From positions 372,001-436,000 of the forward strand of contig JMMB01000007.1 in assembly GCA_000686145.1 (NCBI GenBank): 64,000 bases of DNA. Direction: 5' to 3'. Both the position numbers and the translations under genes were made by a program. This document shows positions 28,608 to 37,512 of this stretch, piece after piece. Below the pieces are notes generated by a model that was given only the letters and a program-made list of their open reading frames with translations, searched no databases and was not told where the DNA came from. Numbering within the stretch: the stretch's first letter is position 1; the number at the start of each line of letters is the position of its first letter. The DNA comes from Peptostreptococcaceae bacterium VA2. GTDB lineage: Bacteria > Bacillota > Clostridia > Peptostreptococcales > Peptostreptococcaceae.

Positions 28608-30146
28608 ATGTCTGGAAACAATAACACAGCAAAAAAATTAACGTTAGTGCCATTAATACTTATGATATTTACATCAGTATTTGGTTTTACTAATATGCCA
28701 AGAGCGTATTACTTAATGGGATATGCAGCTATACCTTGGTACATAATAAGTGCGGTTGTATTCTTTATACCTTACGCATTTATGATGGCGGAGTATGGAG
28801 CATCATTTAAAAATGAAACAGGCGGTATGTACTCTTGGATGGAAAAATCTATAGGTGGTAAGTTTGCCTTTATAGGTACATTCATGTGGTATGCATCTTA
28901 TGTAGTGTGGATGGTAAACGTAGCGTCATCTATATGGATACCGTTCTCTAACTTTATAATGGGTGCTGATAAAACAGCATCGTGGTCTTTATTTGGTTTA
29001 GGATCAACACAAACATTAGGTCTTTTAGGAATTTTATTAGTATTAGTTGTAACATTTGTAGCTAGTAAAGGTGTTGAAAAAATAACTAAGATAACTTCTA
29101 TAGGTGGTACAGCTATACTAGCACTTAACTTTGTATTACTTTTCGGTGGTTTATTTGTTCTTATAGCTAATGGTGGTGATTTTGCAGAGCCATTAACTAA
29201 TGCAAAACAAGCATTTTTACAATCTCCAAATCCTTCATATGGGACACCAATAACAACATTATCATTCTTAGTGTTTGCTATATTTGCATTTGGTGGGTTA
29301 GAAGTGTTAGGTGGATTAGTTGACCAAACAGAAAATGCAGAAAAGACTTTCCCAAAAGGTCTTGGAATAGCAGCTTTAGTAATATCTGTAGGATATGCAA
29401 TAGGAATATTTGCATGTGGTATGTTTACTAACTGGAACGAAATATTATCATCAGATACTGTTCATATGGGAAATGTAGCTTATGTAGTAGTTCAAAACTT
29501 AGGATTCCAAATAGGGCAAGGTTTACACCTTTCTCAAAGTGCAGCTATAACAATGGGTGAATGGTTTGCTAGATTTGCTGGTTTATCAATGTTTGCTGCA
29601 TTAACTGGTGCATTCTTCACATTAGCATACTCTCCACTTAAAACATTAATACAAGGTTCTCCAAAAGAAATTTGGCCAGGAAAAATGGGCGAAATAAAAA
29701 ATGGAATGCCTTTAAATGCTATGAAAGTACAAGCTATAATAGTTTCAGTTATGATAGCAGGTATATCACTTGGTGGTGACGGGGCAAAAGAATTCTTTAC
29801 ATTATTAGTTCTTATGACTAATGTTGCTCTTACTATACCATATATGTTCTTATCAGCAGCATTCCCAGCATTTAAGAAAAAGCAATTAGCAGGGAAGCTA
29901 GAAACACCATTTATGGTATATAAATCTCAAAAATTATCTACTATTATTGCTATAATAGTTACTGTATTTATAGGATTTGCAAACATATTTACTATAATAG
30001 AGCCAGCTTTAGGTGGAGATATGTTTAAAACTATAATGATGGCAGCAGGGCCAATTGTATTTGGTTCAATAGCTTTAATATTATATACAATATATGAAAA
30101 GAAACATTTAAATAAAAAAGATACAAAACAAAAAATTGGTGCATAA
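28608..30146 (+). CDS. APC-superfamily amino-acid permease (YjeM/GadC type)
   Basis: 512 residues with about 12-13 hydrophobic spans. N-terminal VFGFTNMPRAYYLMGYAAIPWY and ETGGMYSWMEKSIGGKFAFIGTFMWY match the glutamate:GABA antiporter/YjeM branch of the APC family. The FGGLEVLGG and SPLKTLIQGSPKEIWP segments are also typical. It would exchange or import amino acids at the plasma membrane; the substrate is not readable. RBS AAGGGGGC. Upstream repeats and a cre-like site suggest nutrient control. Monocistronic. Confidence 0.9.
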   Translation: MSGNNNTAKKLTLVPLILMIFTSVFGFTNMPRAYYLMGYAAIPWYIISAVVFFIPYAFMMAEYGASFKNETGGMYSWMEKSIGGKFAFIGTFMWYASYVVWMVNVASSIWIPFSNFIMGADKTASWSLFGLGSTQTLGLLGILLVLVVTFVASKGVEKITKITSIGGTAILALNFVLLFGGLFVLIANGGDFAEPLTNAKQAFLQSPNPSYGTPITTLSFLVFAIFAFGGLEVLGGLVDQTENAEKTFPKGLGIAALVISVGYAIGIFACGMFTNWNEILSSDTVHMGNVAYVVVQNLGFQIGQGLHLSQSAAITMGEWFARFAGLSMFAALTGAFFTLAYSPLKTLIQGSPKEIWPGKMGEIKNGMPLNAMKVQAIIVSVMIAGISLGGDGAKEFFTLLVLMTNVALTIPYMFLSAAFPAFKKKQLAGKLETPFMVYKSQKLSTIIAIIVTVFIGFANIFTIIEPALGGDMFKTIMMAAGPIVFGSIALILYTIYEKKHLNKKDTKQKIGA

Positions 30147-30177
30147 GAATATTAAGTATTGTGCATTTATATAAAGA

Positions 30178-30216
30178 AAGAACCATTTTTATGAAAATAA
30201 AAATGGTTCTTTTTTA
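30178..30216 (+). terminator. Terminator of the amino-acid permease gene
   Basis: Fifteen-base perfect arms AAGAACCATTTTTAT/ATAAAAATGGTTCTT with GAAA loop, then TTTTT. Confidence 0.92.
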
Positions 30217-30301
30217 TTTTAGTCGAGAATATTACACTAAATATAGCTTAGAACTATAATATTAAAAATAATAAAAAAGATTAAAAAATAAACAATAAAT
30301 T

Positions 30302-30343
30302 AAAAATAACTATTTTTGTTCGTATAAAATAGTTATTTTTTTT
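30302..30343 (+). terminator. Second terminator-like hairpin upstream of purE
   Basis: Perfect 15-base arms AAAAATAACTATTTT/AAAATAGTTATTTTT around a loop containing GTTCGT, followed by TTT. About 90 bases beyond the permease terminator with no gene between: a tandem back-up terminator, the end of a short RNA, or a pur leader attenuator if transcription starts upstream. Confidence 0.65.
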
Positions 30344-30433
30344 ATTTGCTTTAAAAAATAAACTTTTTAGACATAATTTAATATTGTTTTTATTTATTTT
30401 AATAATGAAATTAAAATTATACTTGTAAAAATA

Positions 30434-30467
30434 CGTATTTTAATATAAAATTTAAATATAAAGTTCG
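30434..30467 (+). promoter_or_regulatory. CGTA/TTCG purine operator, pur operon
   Basis: TACGTAT (CGTA at 30434) and AGTTCGTG (TTCG at 30464), 30 bases start to start. The left half is one base off CGAA; the right half is perfect. Same geometry as at guaB and the second permease. Confidence 0.42.
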
Positions 30468-30528
30468 TGATAATAAAAATAAAAAATAAGTTTGAATTTT
30501 AAATATATGAAAAATAAGGAGGTAAAAT

Positions 30529-31005
30529 ATGAAAATTGCAGTAATCATGGGTTCTAAATCAGATTACCCTAAATTAGAGTCAGGAATAGAACTTTTAGAA
30601 AGGTTCGGAATTGAAGTCGTAGCTAGAGCATTATCGGCACATAGAACACCAAATCAATTAAGCTTATTTATAAAAGAAATAGAAGAAGACACAGATGTAA
30701 TAATAGCAGCAGCAGGAAAAGCCGCACATTTACCAGGTGTTATAGCAGCACAAACATTAATACCAGTAGTAGGATTACCTATAAAATCATCAACATTAGA
30801 TGGATTAGATTCACTTCTTTCAATAGTTCAAATGCCACCAGGCATACCAGTAGCAACTGTAACAATAGATTCAGGACTAAATGCAGCACTAATGGCAAGT
30901 CAAATAATGAGTATTAAATATCCAAAAGTAAAAGAACATTTAATGGCGTACAGAAAAGAAATGGAAGAAAAAGTAATAGAAGCTGATAAAAACTTAAGGG
31001 GGTAA
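30529..31005 (+). CDS. purE: 5-(carboxyamino)imidazole ribonucleotide mutase/AIR carboxylase
   Basis: Makes CAIR in purine synthesis. 158 residues. Conserved GSKSD (10-14), SAHRTP (about 42-47), the nucleotide-loop HLPG and SIVQMPPGIP. It departs from E. coli-type class I enzymes: GGAAHLPG reads GKAAHLPG, and IGKAGAANAAL is replaced by the shorter IDSGLNAAL. No purK lies in the operon, so it may work directly on AIR and CO2 or use PurK encoded elsewhere. First gene of purECFMNHDL. Confidence 0.95.
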   Translation: MKIAVIMGSKSDYPKLESGIELLERFGIEVVARALSAHRTPNQLSLFIKEIEEDTDVIIAAAGKAAHLPGVIAAQTLIPVVGLPIKSSTLDGLDSLLSIVQMPPGIPVATVTIDSGLNAALMASQIMSIKYPKVKEHLMAYRKEMEEKVIEADKNLRG

Positions 31006-31010
31006 TAATT

Positions 31011-31709
31011 ATGTTACTATATGAAGGAAAAGCTAAGCAAGTATATTCTACAGAGAAAGAAAACGAGTATATCGTATATTTTAAAGACGATGCAACAGCG
31101 TTTAATGGAGAAAAGAAAGCACAAATATCTTCAAAAGGTATATTAAATAATAAAATATCTACAATAATGTTTGAAATGTTACACGAAAAACAAATAAAAA
31201 CACATTTCATAAAAAGCTTATCAGAAAGAGAAATGTTAGTTAAAAAAGTTGAGATATTACCACTAGAAGTAATAGTGAGAAATATAACAGCGGGGTCATT
31301 TTGTAAAAGAGTGGGAATAGAAGAAGGTATAGTTTTAGATGAACCTATATTTGAAATCTGTTACAAAAATGATGATTATGGAGATCCAATGTTAAATGAT
31401 GACCATGCAGTAGCTATGAAATTAGCAAATAGAGATGAATTACAATTCTTAAGAAATGAAACCCTAAAAATAAATGAGTTAATGAAAGAATTTTTCTTGA
31501 AGATGAATTTAAAGTTAGTAGATTTTAAATTAGAGTTTGGAAAAGATAGCGAAGGAAATATAATCTTAGCAGATGAAATATCTCCAGATACTTGTAGACT
31601 TTGGGACGTTGATACTAATGAAAAGCTAGATAAAGATAGATTTAGAAGGAATTTAGGAGATCTTGTAGCAGGATACGAAGAAGTTCTTGCTAGAATGAAT
31701 AATAAGTAA
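31011..31709 (+). CDS. purC: SAICAR synthase
   Basis: Joins CAIR and aspartate with ATP. 232 residues, usual length. ATP/CAIR motifs LYEGKAKQVYST (N-terminus), VRNITAGSFCKR, EDEIPDT-like KLEFGKDSEGNIILADEISPDTCRLWD. RBS AAGGGGG at the end of purE, five bases between genes. Confidence 0.97.
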   Translation: MLLYEGKAKQVYSTEKENEYIVYFKDDATAFNGEKKAQISSKGILNNKISTIMFEMLHEKQIKTHFIKSLSEREMLVKKVEILPLEVIVRNITAGSFCKRVGIEEGIVLDEPIFEICYKNDDYGDPMLNDDHAVAMKLANRDELQFLRNETLKINELMKEFFLKMNLKLVDFKLEFGKDSEGNIILADEISPDTCRLWDVDTNEKLDKDRFRRNLGDLVAGYEEVLARMNNK

Positions 31710-31720
31710 GGGGGATTTTT

Positions 31721-33088
31721 ATGTGCGGGATTGTAGGAATTTATTCAGATAAAGATATGTCAAAAGAATTATATTACTCTTTATACTCTATTCAACATAG
31801 AGGTCAAGAAAGTTGCGGAATGGCTATATCAGATGGTGAAAACATAAACTACAAAAAAGATATGGGCTTAGTTGGAGACGTATTTAAAGAAAATGAATTA
31901 TCATCTTTAAAAGGAAATATGGGAATTGGGCATGTTAGATACTCTACGGCTGGAGGAAGTCACTTAGCTAATTGCCAACCTTTAGTAGGAAGATGTAGAA
32001 AAAGAAAATTAGCCCTAGCTCATAATGGTAACTTAGTAAATGCAAATTACTTAAGAGATATGTTAGAAGAAGACGGATATATGTTTCAAGCAAATTCTGA
32101 TACAGAAGTGATTTTATATATATTAGCTAGATATTACAAAGGTGATATTGTAGAAGGCTTAAAAATAACTATGGACTATATAAAAGGAGCATATTCTCTT
32201 GTAATAATGGGAGAAGATGAATTGGTTGCGGTTAGAGACCCTAATGGATTTAGACCTTTAATATTAGGTAAAAAAGGAAACGAGTATATAGTAGCTTCAG
32301 AAACTTGTGCAATAGATATACTTGGCGGAGAAGTTATAAGAGATGTAGAACCAGGAGAAATAATAGTTATAAAAGATGGAGAAATGAAATCTTATTTATA
32401 CTCTGAAAACTACAAATCAGTTAAAAGAAGTTGTATATTTGAGCATATTTACTTTGCTAGAAATGATGCAACAATAGATAATGTTAATGCATATGACTTT
32501 AGAGTTAAATGTGGAGAAATGTTGGCTAAAAATGATGACACTAAAGCAGATATAGTAGTTCCAGTTCCAGATTCGGGGTGGGCAGGAGCAATCGGATATG
32601 CTAATTTAGCAAATATACCAATTAGAGAAGGTCTTGTAAAAAACAGATACGTAGGAAGAACATTTATAAAGCCAACACAAGAAGAAAGAGAAATTGGAGT
32701 TAAAATCAAATTAAATCCTCTATCAAGTGTAGTAAAAGGAAAAAGTATTGTTTTAGTAGATGATTCGATAGTTAGAGGAACTACTTCAAAATTAATAATA
32801 AAATCTTTAAGAGATGCAGGAGCGAGTGAAATTCATCTTAGAATAACATCACCTCCAGTAAAATATTCTTGCTACTATGGAATAGATACGCCACGTCGAT
32901 CTAATTTAATAGCTTCAGAGAACAGCGTAGAAGAAATTAGAGAATATATAGGTTGTGACAGTTTAGAGTTTTTAGATATAGATGCAATGATAGAAGCTAC
33001 AGAAAATAAAGCTACTTTCTGTAAAGCTTGTTTTGACGGAGATTATCCAGTTAAGAAAATTGATAAGGAGGAACCACTTTCATGTTAA
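31721..33088 (+). CDS. purF: Amidophosphoribosyltransferase
   Basis: Commits PRPP to purine synthesis by forming phosphoribosylamine from glutamine. 455 residues. The N-terminal nucleophile Cys2 (MCGIVGIY) follows the start Met directly, so there is no cleaved propeptide as in Bacillus subtilis PurF. The Bacillus-type [4Fe-4S] cysteines appear kept (KRSCIFEH, IGCDS, FCKACFDG), implying oxygen sensitivity. PRPP loop VLVDDSIVRGTT. Overlaps purM by seven bases. Confidence 0.97.
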   Translation: MCGIVGIYSDKDMSKELYYSLYSIQHRGQESCGMAISDGENINYKKDMGLVGDVFKENELSSLKGNMGIGHVRYSTAGGSHLANCQPLVGRCRKRKLALAHNGNLVNANYLRDMLEEDGYMFQANSDTEVILYILARYYKGDIVEGLKITMDYIKGAYSLVIMGEDELVAVRDPNGFRPLILGKKGNEYIVASETCAIDILGGEVIRDVEPGEIIVIKDGEMKSYLYSENYKSVKRSCIFEHIYFARNDATIDNVNAYDFRVKCGEMLAKNDDTKADIVVPVPDSGWAGAIGYANLANIPIREGLVKNRYVGRTFIKPTQEEREIGVKIKLNPLSSVVKGKSIVLVDDSIVRGTTSKLIIKSLRDAGASEIHLRITSPPVKYSCYYGIDTPRRSNLIASENSVEEIREYIGCDSLEFLDIDAMIEATENKATFCKACFDGDYPVKKIDKEEPLSC

Positions 33089-34110
33089 CATACAAACAAT
33101 CAGGTGTAGATATAGACGAGGGAAACAGAGCAGTAGATCTTATAAAAGGAAAAATAAAGTCTACTTACGATAACAACGTAATAGGAGATTTAGGAAACTT
33201 TAGTGGTTTATATAGCTTAAAGGATTTTGTAGGTATGCAAGAACCAGTTTTACTCTCATCTACTGATGGAGTTGGTACAAAATTAAAATTAGCTCAAATG
33301 ATGGATAAACACGATACAGTAGGAATAGATTTAGTGGCAATGTGTGTAAATGATTTAATATGCCAAGGAGCTAAGCCTTTATTCTTCTTAGATTATATAG
33401 CGACAGGAAAGTTAGTTGCAGAGCAAGTAGAACAAATCGTTGGTGGCATAGCTGATGGATGTAAAATGGCAGGATGTGCATTAATAGGCGGAGAAACTGC
33501 TGAGATGCCAGGGATGTACAGTGATGATGAATATGATTTAGCAGGTTTTTCAGTTGGAATAGCAGATAGAGAAAAAATAGTTTCTGGAAGAAATGTTAAA
33601 AGTGGAGATACATTAATAGGCATTCAATCAAGTGGAATACACAGTAATGGATTCTCATTTATAAGAAAAATATTCTTAGATACTTATGATTATAAATTAG
33701 ACCAATATATAGATGAACTTAAAATGACATTAGGAGAAGCACTTTTAACTCCTACAAAAATATATGTAAAATTAGTTTTAGGCGTAATTAAGAATCATGA
33801 AATAAAAGCAATAGCTCATATAACTGGTGGTGGTGTTATAGAAAATATAACAAGAGTTATACCAAAAGGTTTAGGGATAGATATAAAGAAAGATTCTTGG
33901 GAAAAACCAGCTATATTTAAGATGATAGAAAACTTCAACTCTATAGATGAAAGAGAACTTCATAAGAGTTTTAATATGGGAGTTGGATTAGTTTTAATAG
34001 TAGACAAAGAAAAAGCTCAAGATGTTGTTAATTATATAAATACTACTGATGAAAATGCTTATATCATAGGTGAAGTAGTAGACAATCATGATGGAGTAAA
34101 TTTATGCTAA
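33082..34110 (+). CDS. purM: Phosphoribosylformylglycinamidine cyclo-ligase (AIR synthetase)
   Basis: ATP-dependent ring closure of FGAM to AIR. 342 residues. Signatures STDGVGTKLKLA, GIDLVAMCVNDL, LFFLDYIATGKL, GGETAEMPGMY and HITGGGVIENI are intact. Overlaps both neighbours by seven bases (purF before, purN after), consistent with coupled translation. Confidence 0.97.
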   Translation: MLTYKQSGVDIDEGNRAVDLIKGKIKSTYDNNVIGDLGNFSGLYSLKDFVGMQEPVLLSSTDGVGTKLKLAQMMDKHDTVGIDLVAMCVNDLICQGAKPLFFLDYIATGKLVAEQVEQIVGGIADGCKMAGCALIGGETAEMPGMYSDDEYDLAGFSVGIADREKIVSGRNVKSGDTLIGIQSSGIHSNGFSFIRKIFLDTYDYKLDQYIDELKMTLGEALLTPTKIYVKLVLGVIKNHEIKAIAHITGGGVIENITRVIPKGLGIDIKKDSWEKPAIFKMIENFNSIDERELHKSFNMGVGLVLIVDKEKAQDVVNYINTTDENAYIIGEVVDNHDGVNLC

Positions 34111-34697
34111 ACATTGGAGTTTTAGTATCTGGTGGGGGGACAAATTTACAAACTATCATAGATGAAACTAAACTTGGTAAAATTCAAGGCACTATTAAAG
34201 TAGTAATTTCAAATAAAGAAAAAGCGTATGGACTGCAAAGAGCAATAGATAATGATATAAAAGCTGTTTATGAAACTGATGAAGACAATATAATCGAAAT
34301 TCTTAAAGAAAATAACATAGATGTAGTAGTACTTGCAGGTTATTTAAAAATAATAAGTCCTAAATTTGTAAATGAATTTAAAAACAAAATAATAAATATT
34401 CATCCATCATTGATACCTTCGTTTTGTGGAGAAGGGTATTATGGTCAAAAGGTACATCAAGGCGTTCTTGATTATGGAGCGAAGATAACTGGAGCAACTG
34501 TACATTTTGTAGATGAGGGAGCAGATACAGGACCTATAATAATGCAAGAATGTGTATACGTTGATAATAATGATGATTTAGAATCATTATCAAAAAAAGT
34601 ATTAGAAGTAGAACATAGAATTTTAAAGAAAAGTATAAAACTATTTTGTGAAAATAAATTAAGTATTCTTGGTAGGAGGGTTTTTATAAATGAGTAA
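34104..34697 (+). CDS. purN: GAR formyltransferase (folate-dependent)
   Basis: Transfers formyl from 10-formyl-THF to GAR. 197 residues. Substrate loop VSGGGTNLQ, catalytic His in NIHPSLIPSF (Asn-His pair) and Asp in HFVDEGADTGPII. Seven-base overlap with purM, eight-base overlap with purH. Confidence 0.97.
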   Translation: MLNIGVLVSGGGTNLQTIIDETKLGKIQGTIKVVISNKEKAYGLQRAIDNDIKAVYETDEDNIIEILKENNIDVVVLAGYLKIISPKFVNEFKNKIINIHPSLIPSFCGEGYYGQKVHQGVLDYGAKITGATVHFVDEGADTGPIIMQECVYVDNNDDLESLSKKVLEVEHRILKKSIKLFCENKLSILGRRVFINE

Positions 34698-36222
34698 AAG
34701 AGCATTGATAAGTGTTACAGATAAAAGTGGAGTGGTAGAGTTTGCTAGAGAATTAAACAATCTAGGGTATGAAGTTATATCTACAGGAAATACATTTAAG
34801 ACACTAAAAGAAAATGGGATAGATGCAATAACTATTGATGAGGTTACAAAATTCCCAGAAATGCTAGACGGAAGAGTTAAGACATTAAACCCATACATAC
34901 ATGGAGGAATACTTTACAAAAGAGATGACAAATCTCATGTTGATACTGTAAATGAATATAAAATTGGTTCAATAGATTTAGTAGTAGTTAATTTATATGA
35001 CTTTGAAGGAACTTTAAAAAGTGGGAAAGCTCACGAAATAATGATAGAAAATATAGATATCGGTGGACCATCAATGATACGTTCAGCAGCTAAAAACTAT
35101 AAAGATGTATCTGTTATAGTGGACATAGCTGATTATGATATGATAATAGAAAAATTAAAAAACAATACATTAACATTAGAAGATAGAAAAAATCTAGCGT
35201 ATAAAGCTTTTTCAACTACGGCAAGATACGATTCACTTATATCAACTTACTTTGCAGGTGAAGTAGGGGACAATTATCCAGACATACTTAATTTAACTTT
35301 CCAAAAAGAACAAACTTTAAGATATGGAGAAAATCCACATCAAAATGGAATTTTATATAGTCAACCAAATGCTAAAAATCCAATATTAAATTACGAACAA
35401 TTAAACGGAAAAGAACTTTCTTTCAACAACTTAAATGATTTACACGGATGTTTAGAAGTAATGAGAGAATTCAAAGATAGCAAAGAAGTAGTTTCAGTAG
35501 CTATAAAACACACTAATCCATGTGGTGTTGGATTAGGAAAAGATACTTTTGAAGCATACAGCAAATGTTATGAAGCTGATAAAGTTTCAATATTTGGTGG
35601 AATATTAGGTATAACATCTACAGTAGATGAAGAAACTGCAAAAATGATGAGTGAAATATTCTTAGAAATAGTAGTAGCTTATGATTATACACAAGAAGCA
35701 TTAGAAGTATTAAAGAAAAAGAAAAACTTAAGAGTGTTAAAGCTTGCTAAAATAGAAAAAAGCTTACAGCCATATGATATGAAATATATCGATGGAAAAT
35801 TATTAGTTCAAGATAAAAACAATTCATTAGTAGAGAAATGTGAAGTAGTAACTAAGGTTAGACCTAGTGAAGAGCAGCTTAAAGATATGGAATTTGGTAT
35901 GAAAGTAGTTAAAAACATGAAATCAAATGCTATAGCAATAGTTAAAGATGGTAAAACATTAGCATTAGGTTGTGGTCAAACTTCAAGAATTTGGGCATTA
36001 AAAAATGCTTTAGAAAATAATAAAGATAAAGATTTCAAAGGATCAGTATTAGCATCAGATGCATTCTTCCCATTCAGTGACTGTATAGAATTAGCACATG
36101 AATATGGAATAGATGCAGTAGTTCAACCAGGTGGTTCTATAAATGATAAAGATTCAATAGAAGCTTGTGATAAATCTGAAATGTCTATGGTGGTTACAGG
36201 TATAAGACACTTCAAACACTAG
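34690..36222 (+). CDS. purH: AICAR transformylase / IMP cyclohydrolase
   Basis: Bifunctional last two steps to IMP. 510 residues. N-terminal MGS-like cyclohydrolase domain (ALISVTDKSGVVEFA, GGPSMIRSAAKNY) and C-terminal transformylase with Lys-His in AIKHTNPCG and the conserved LRYGENPHQ. The C-terminal segment SDAFFPFSD and QPGGSINDKDSIEACD is intact. RBS GTAGGAGG within purN. Confidence 0.98.
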   Translation: MSKRALISVTDKSGVVEFARELNNLGYEVISTGNTFKTLKENGIDAITIDEVTKFPEMLDGRVKTLNPYIHGGILYKRDDKSHVDTVNEYKIGSIDLVVVNLYDFEGTLKSGKAHEIMIENIDIGGPSMIRSAAKNYKDVSVIVDIADYDMIIEKLKNNTLTLEDRKNLAYKAFSTTARYDSLISTYFAGEVGDNYPDILNLTFQKEQTLRYGENPHQNGILYSQPNAKNPILNYEQLNGKELSFNNLNDLHGCLEVMREFKDSKEVVSVAIKHTNPCGVGLGKDTFEAYSKCYEADKVSIFGGILGITSTVDEETAKMMSEIFLEIVVAYDYTQEALEVLKKKKNLRVLKLAKIEKSLQPYDMKYIDGKLLVQDKNNSLVEKCEVVTKVRPSEEQLKDMEFGMKVVKNMKSNAIAIVKDGKTLALGCGQTSRIWALKNALENNKDKDFKGSVLASDAFFPFSDCIELAHEYGIDAVVQPGGSINDKDSIEACDKSEMSMVVTGIRHFKH

Positions 36223-36232
36223 GAGGCAAATT

Positions 36233-37489
36233 ATGAAAATATTGATTATAGGCGGAGGTGGCAGAGAACATGCCATCGCTTGGAAATTAAATAATGAAAT
36301 TAATGTGAAAAAAATATACTGTGCTCCAGGAAATGCGGGAATTTCACAAATAGCAGAGTGTTTAAATATAAATGATAGCGATATAGAAAAATTACTACAA
36401 TTTGCAAAGACAGAAAAAATAGACTTAACAATAGTGGGACCAGAGGTTCCACTTGTTAAGGGAATTGTAGATGAATTTGAAAAACACGGTCTTAAAATAT
36501 TTGGACCAAATAAAGAATGTTCAAAGCTTGAAGGAAGTAAGGCTTATTGCAAAGAGTTTATGATAAGACATGATATACCAACAGCTAAATACAAAGAATA
36601 TACAAACATAGATATTGCAATAAGTGAAATAGATAGTTTTGGATATCCGCTAGTAATAAAAGCGGATGGATTAGCAGCTGGAAAAGGTGTAGTAATACCT
36701 CAAAATAAAGAAGAAGCTATATCTACATTAAAAGAAATGATGAGTGACAAAAAATTTGGAAGCGCTGGAGATAAAATAGTTATAGAAGAATTTTTAGTTG
36801 GAGTAGAAACTTCTATATTAGCATTTGTAGACAATGACACAATAATTCCTATGGTAAGTGCAAAAGACCATAAAAAAATATACAACAATGAACAAGGTCC
36901 AAATACAGGAGGAATGGGAACTTTCTCTCCTAGTGAAGTATATACAAATGAATTAGCTAAAGAAATAGAACAAACTGTTTTAGCTAAGACCCTACAAGGT
37001 TTCAAAAAAGATAAATTGAATTATAAAGGTATATTATTTGTAGGACTTATGATAACTGAAGATGGACCAAAAGTACTTGAGTACAATGTAAGATTTGGAG
37101 ATCCTGAAACTCAATCAGTTTTACTTAGATTAGAAACTGATTTATATAAAATAATGGAAGCTATTTTAGAAAATAGATTAAAAGATATAGAAATAAAATA
37201 TAAAAAAGAAGAAGCTGTTTGCGTAATGCTTACGTCTGAAGGATACCCAGAAGATTACGAAAAAGGAAAAGTAATTAGTGGACTTGAAAACTTAGATAAA
37301 GATATAGTAGTATTTCACAGCGCAACTAAAGCATTGGAAAACAACCTAGTAACTAATGGTGGAAGAGTCTTAGGAATTAGTGCAAAAGGTGATAATGTAG
37401 AGGATGCAGCTAAAAAAGTATATGAAAATATTAAAAAGATAAACTTTGAAGGAATGCATTATAGAACTGATATCAAAATTGGAAACTAA
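36233..37489 (+). CDS. purD: Phosphoribosylamine-glycine ligase
   Basis: ATP-grasp enzyme forming GAR. 418 residues. GGGGREHAIAWKL at the N-terminus, ATP-grasp KADGLAAGKGVV, NTGGMGTFSP and EYNVRFGDPETQ. Ten bases after purH, with RBS TAGGAGG. Confidence 0.97.
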   Translation: MKILIIGGGGREHAIAWKLNNEINVKKIYCAPGNAGISQIAECLNINDSDIEKLLQFAKTEKIDLTIVGPEVPLVKGIVDEFEKHGLKIFGPNKECSKLEGSKAYCKEFMIRHDIPTAKYKEYTNIDIAISEIDSFGYPLVIKADGLAAGKGVVIPQNKEEAISTLKEMMSDKKFGSAGDKIVIEEFLVGVETSILAFVDNDTIIPMVSAKDHKKIYNNEQGPNTGGMGTFSPSEVYTNELAKEIEQTVLAKTLQGFKKDKLNYKGILFVGLMITEDGPKVLEYNVRFGDPETQSVLLRLETDLYKIMEAILENRLKDIEIKYKKEEAVCVMLTSEGYPEDYEKGKVISGLENLDKDIVVFHSATKALENNLVTNGGRVLGISAKGDNVEDAAKKVYENIKKINFEGMHYRTDIKIGN

Positions 37490-37512
37490 ATTTTCTAAAA
37501 GGGAGACAAAAA

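Larger units (their letters stand above)
30217..30528. other. Intergenic before purE, very A+T-rich
   Basis: 312 bp with no gene: a second hairpin/T-run (30302-30343) and a degenerate CGAA/TTCG operator (30434-30467). No purine riboswitch is present, unlike guaB. The RBS AAGGAGG sits seven bases before purE. Confidence 0.6.

Noticed and set aside
30217-30528. Purine riboswitch ahead of purE
   Set aside because: No TACCG...CCGTAA or GACTAT core; only the guaB leader has it.
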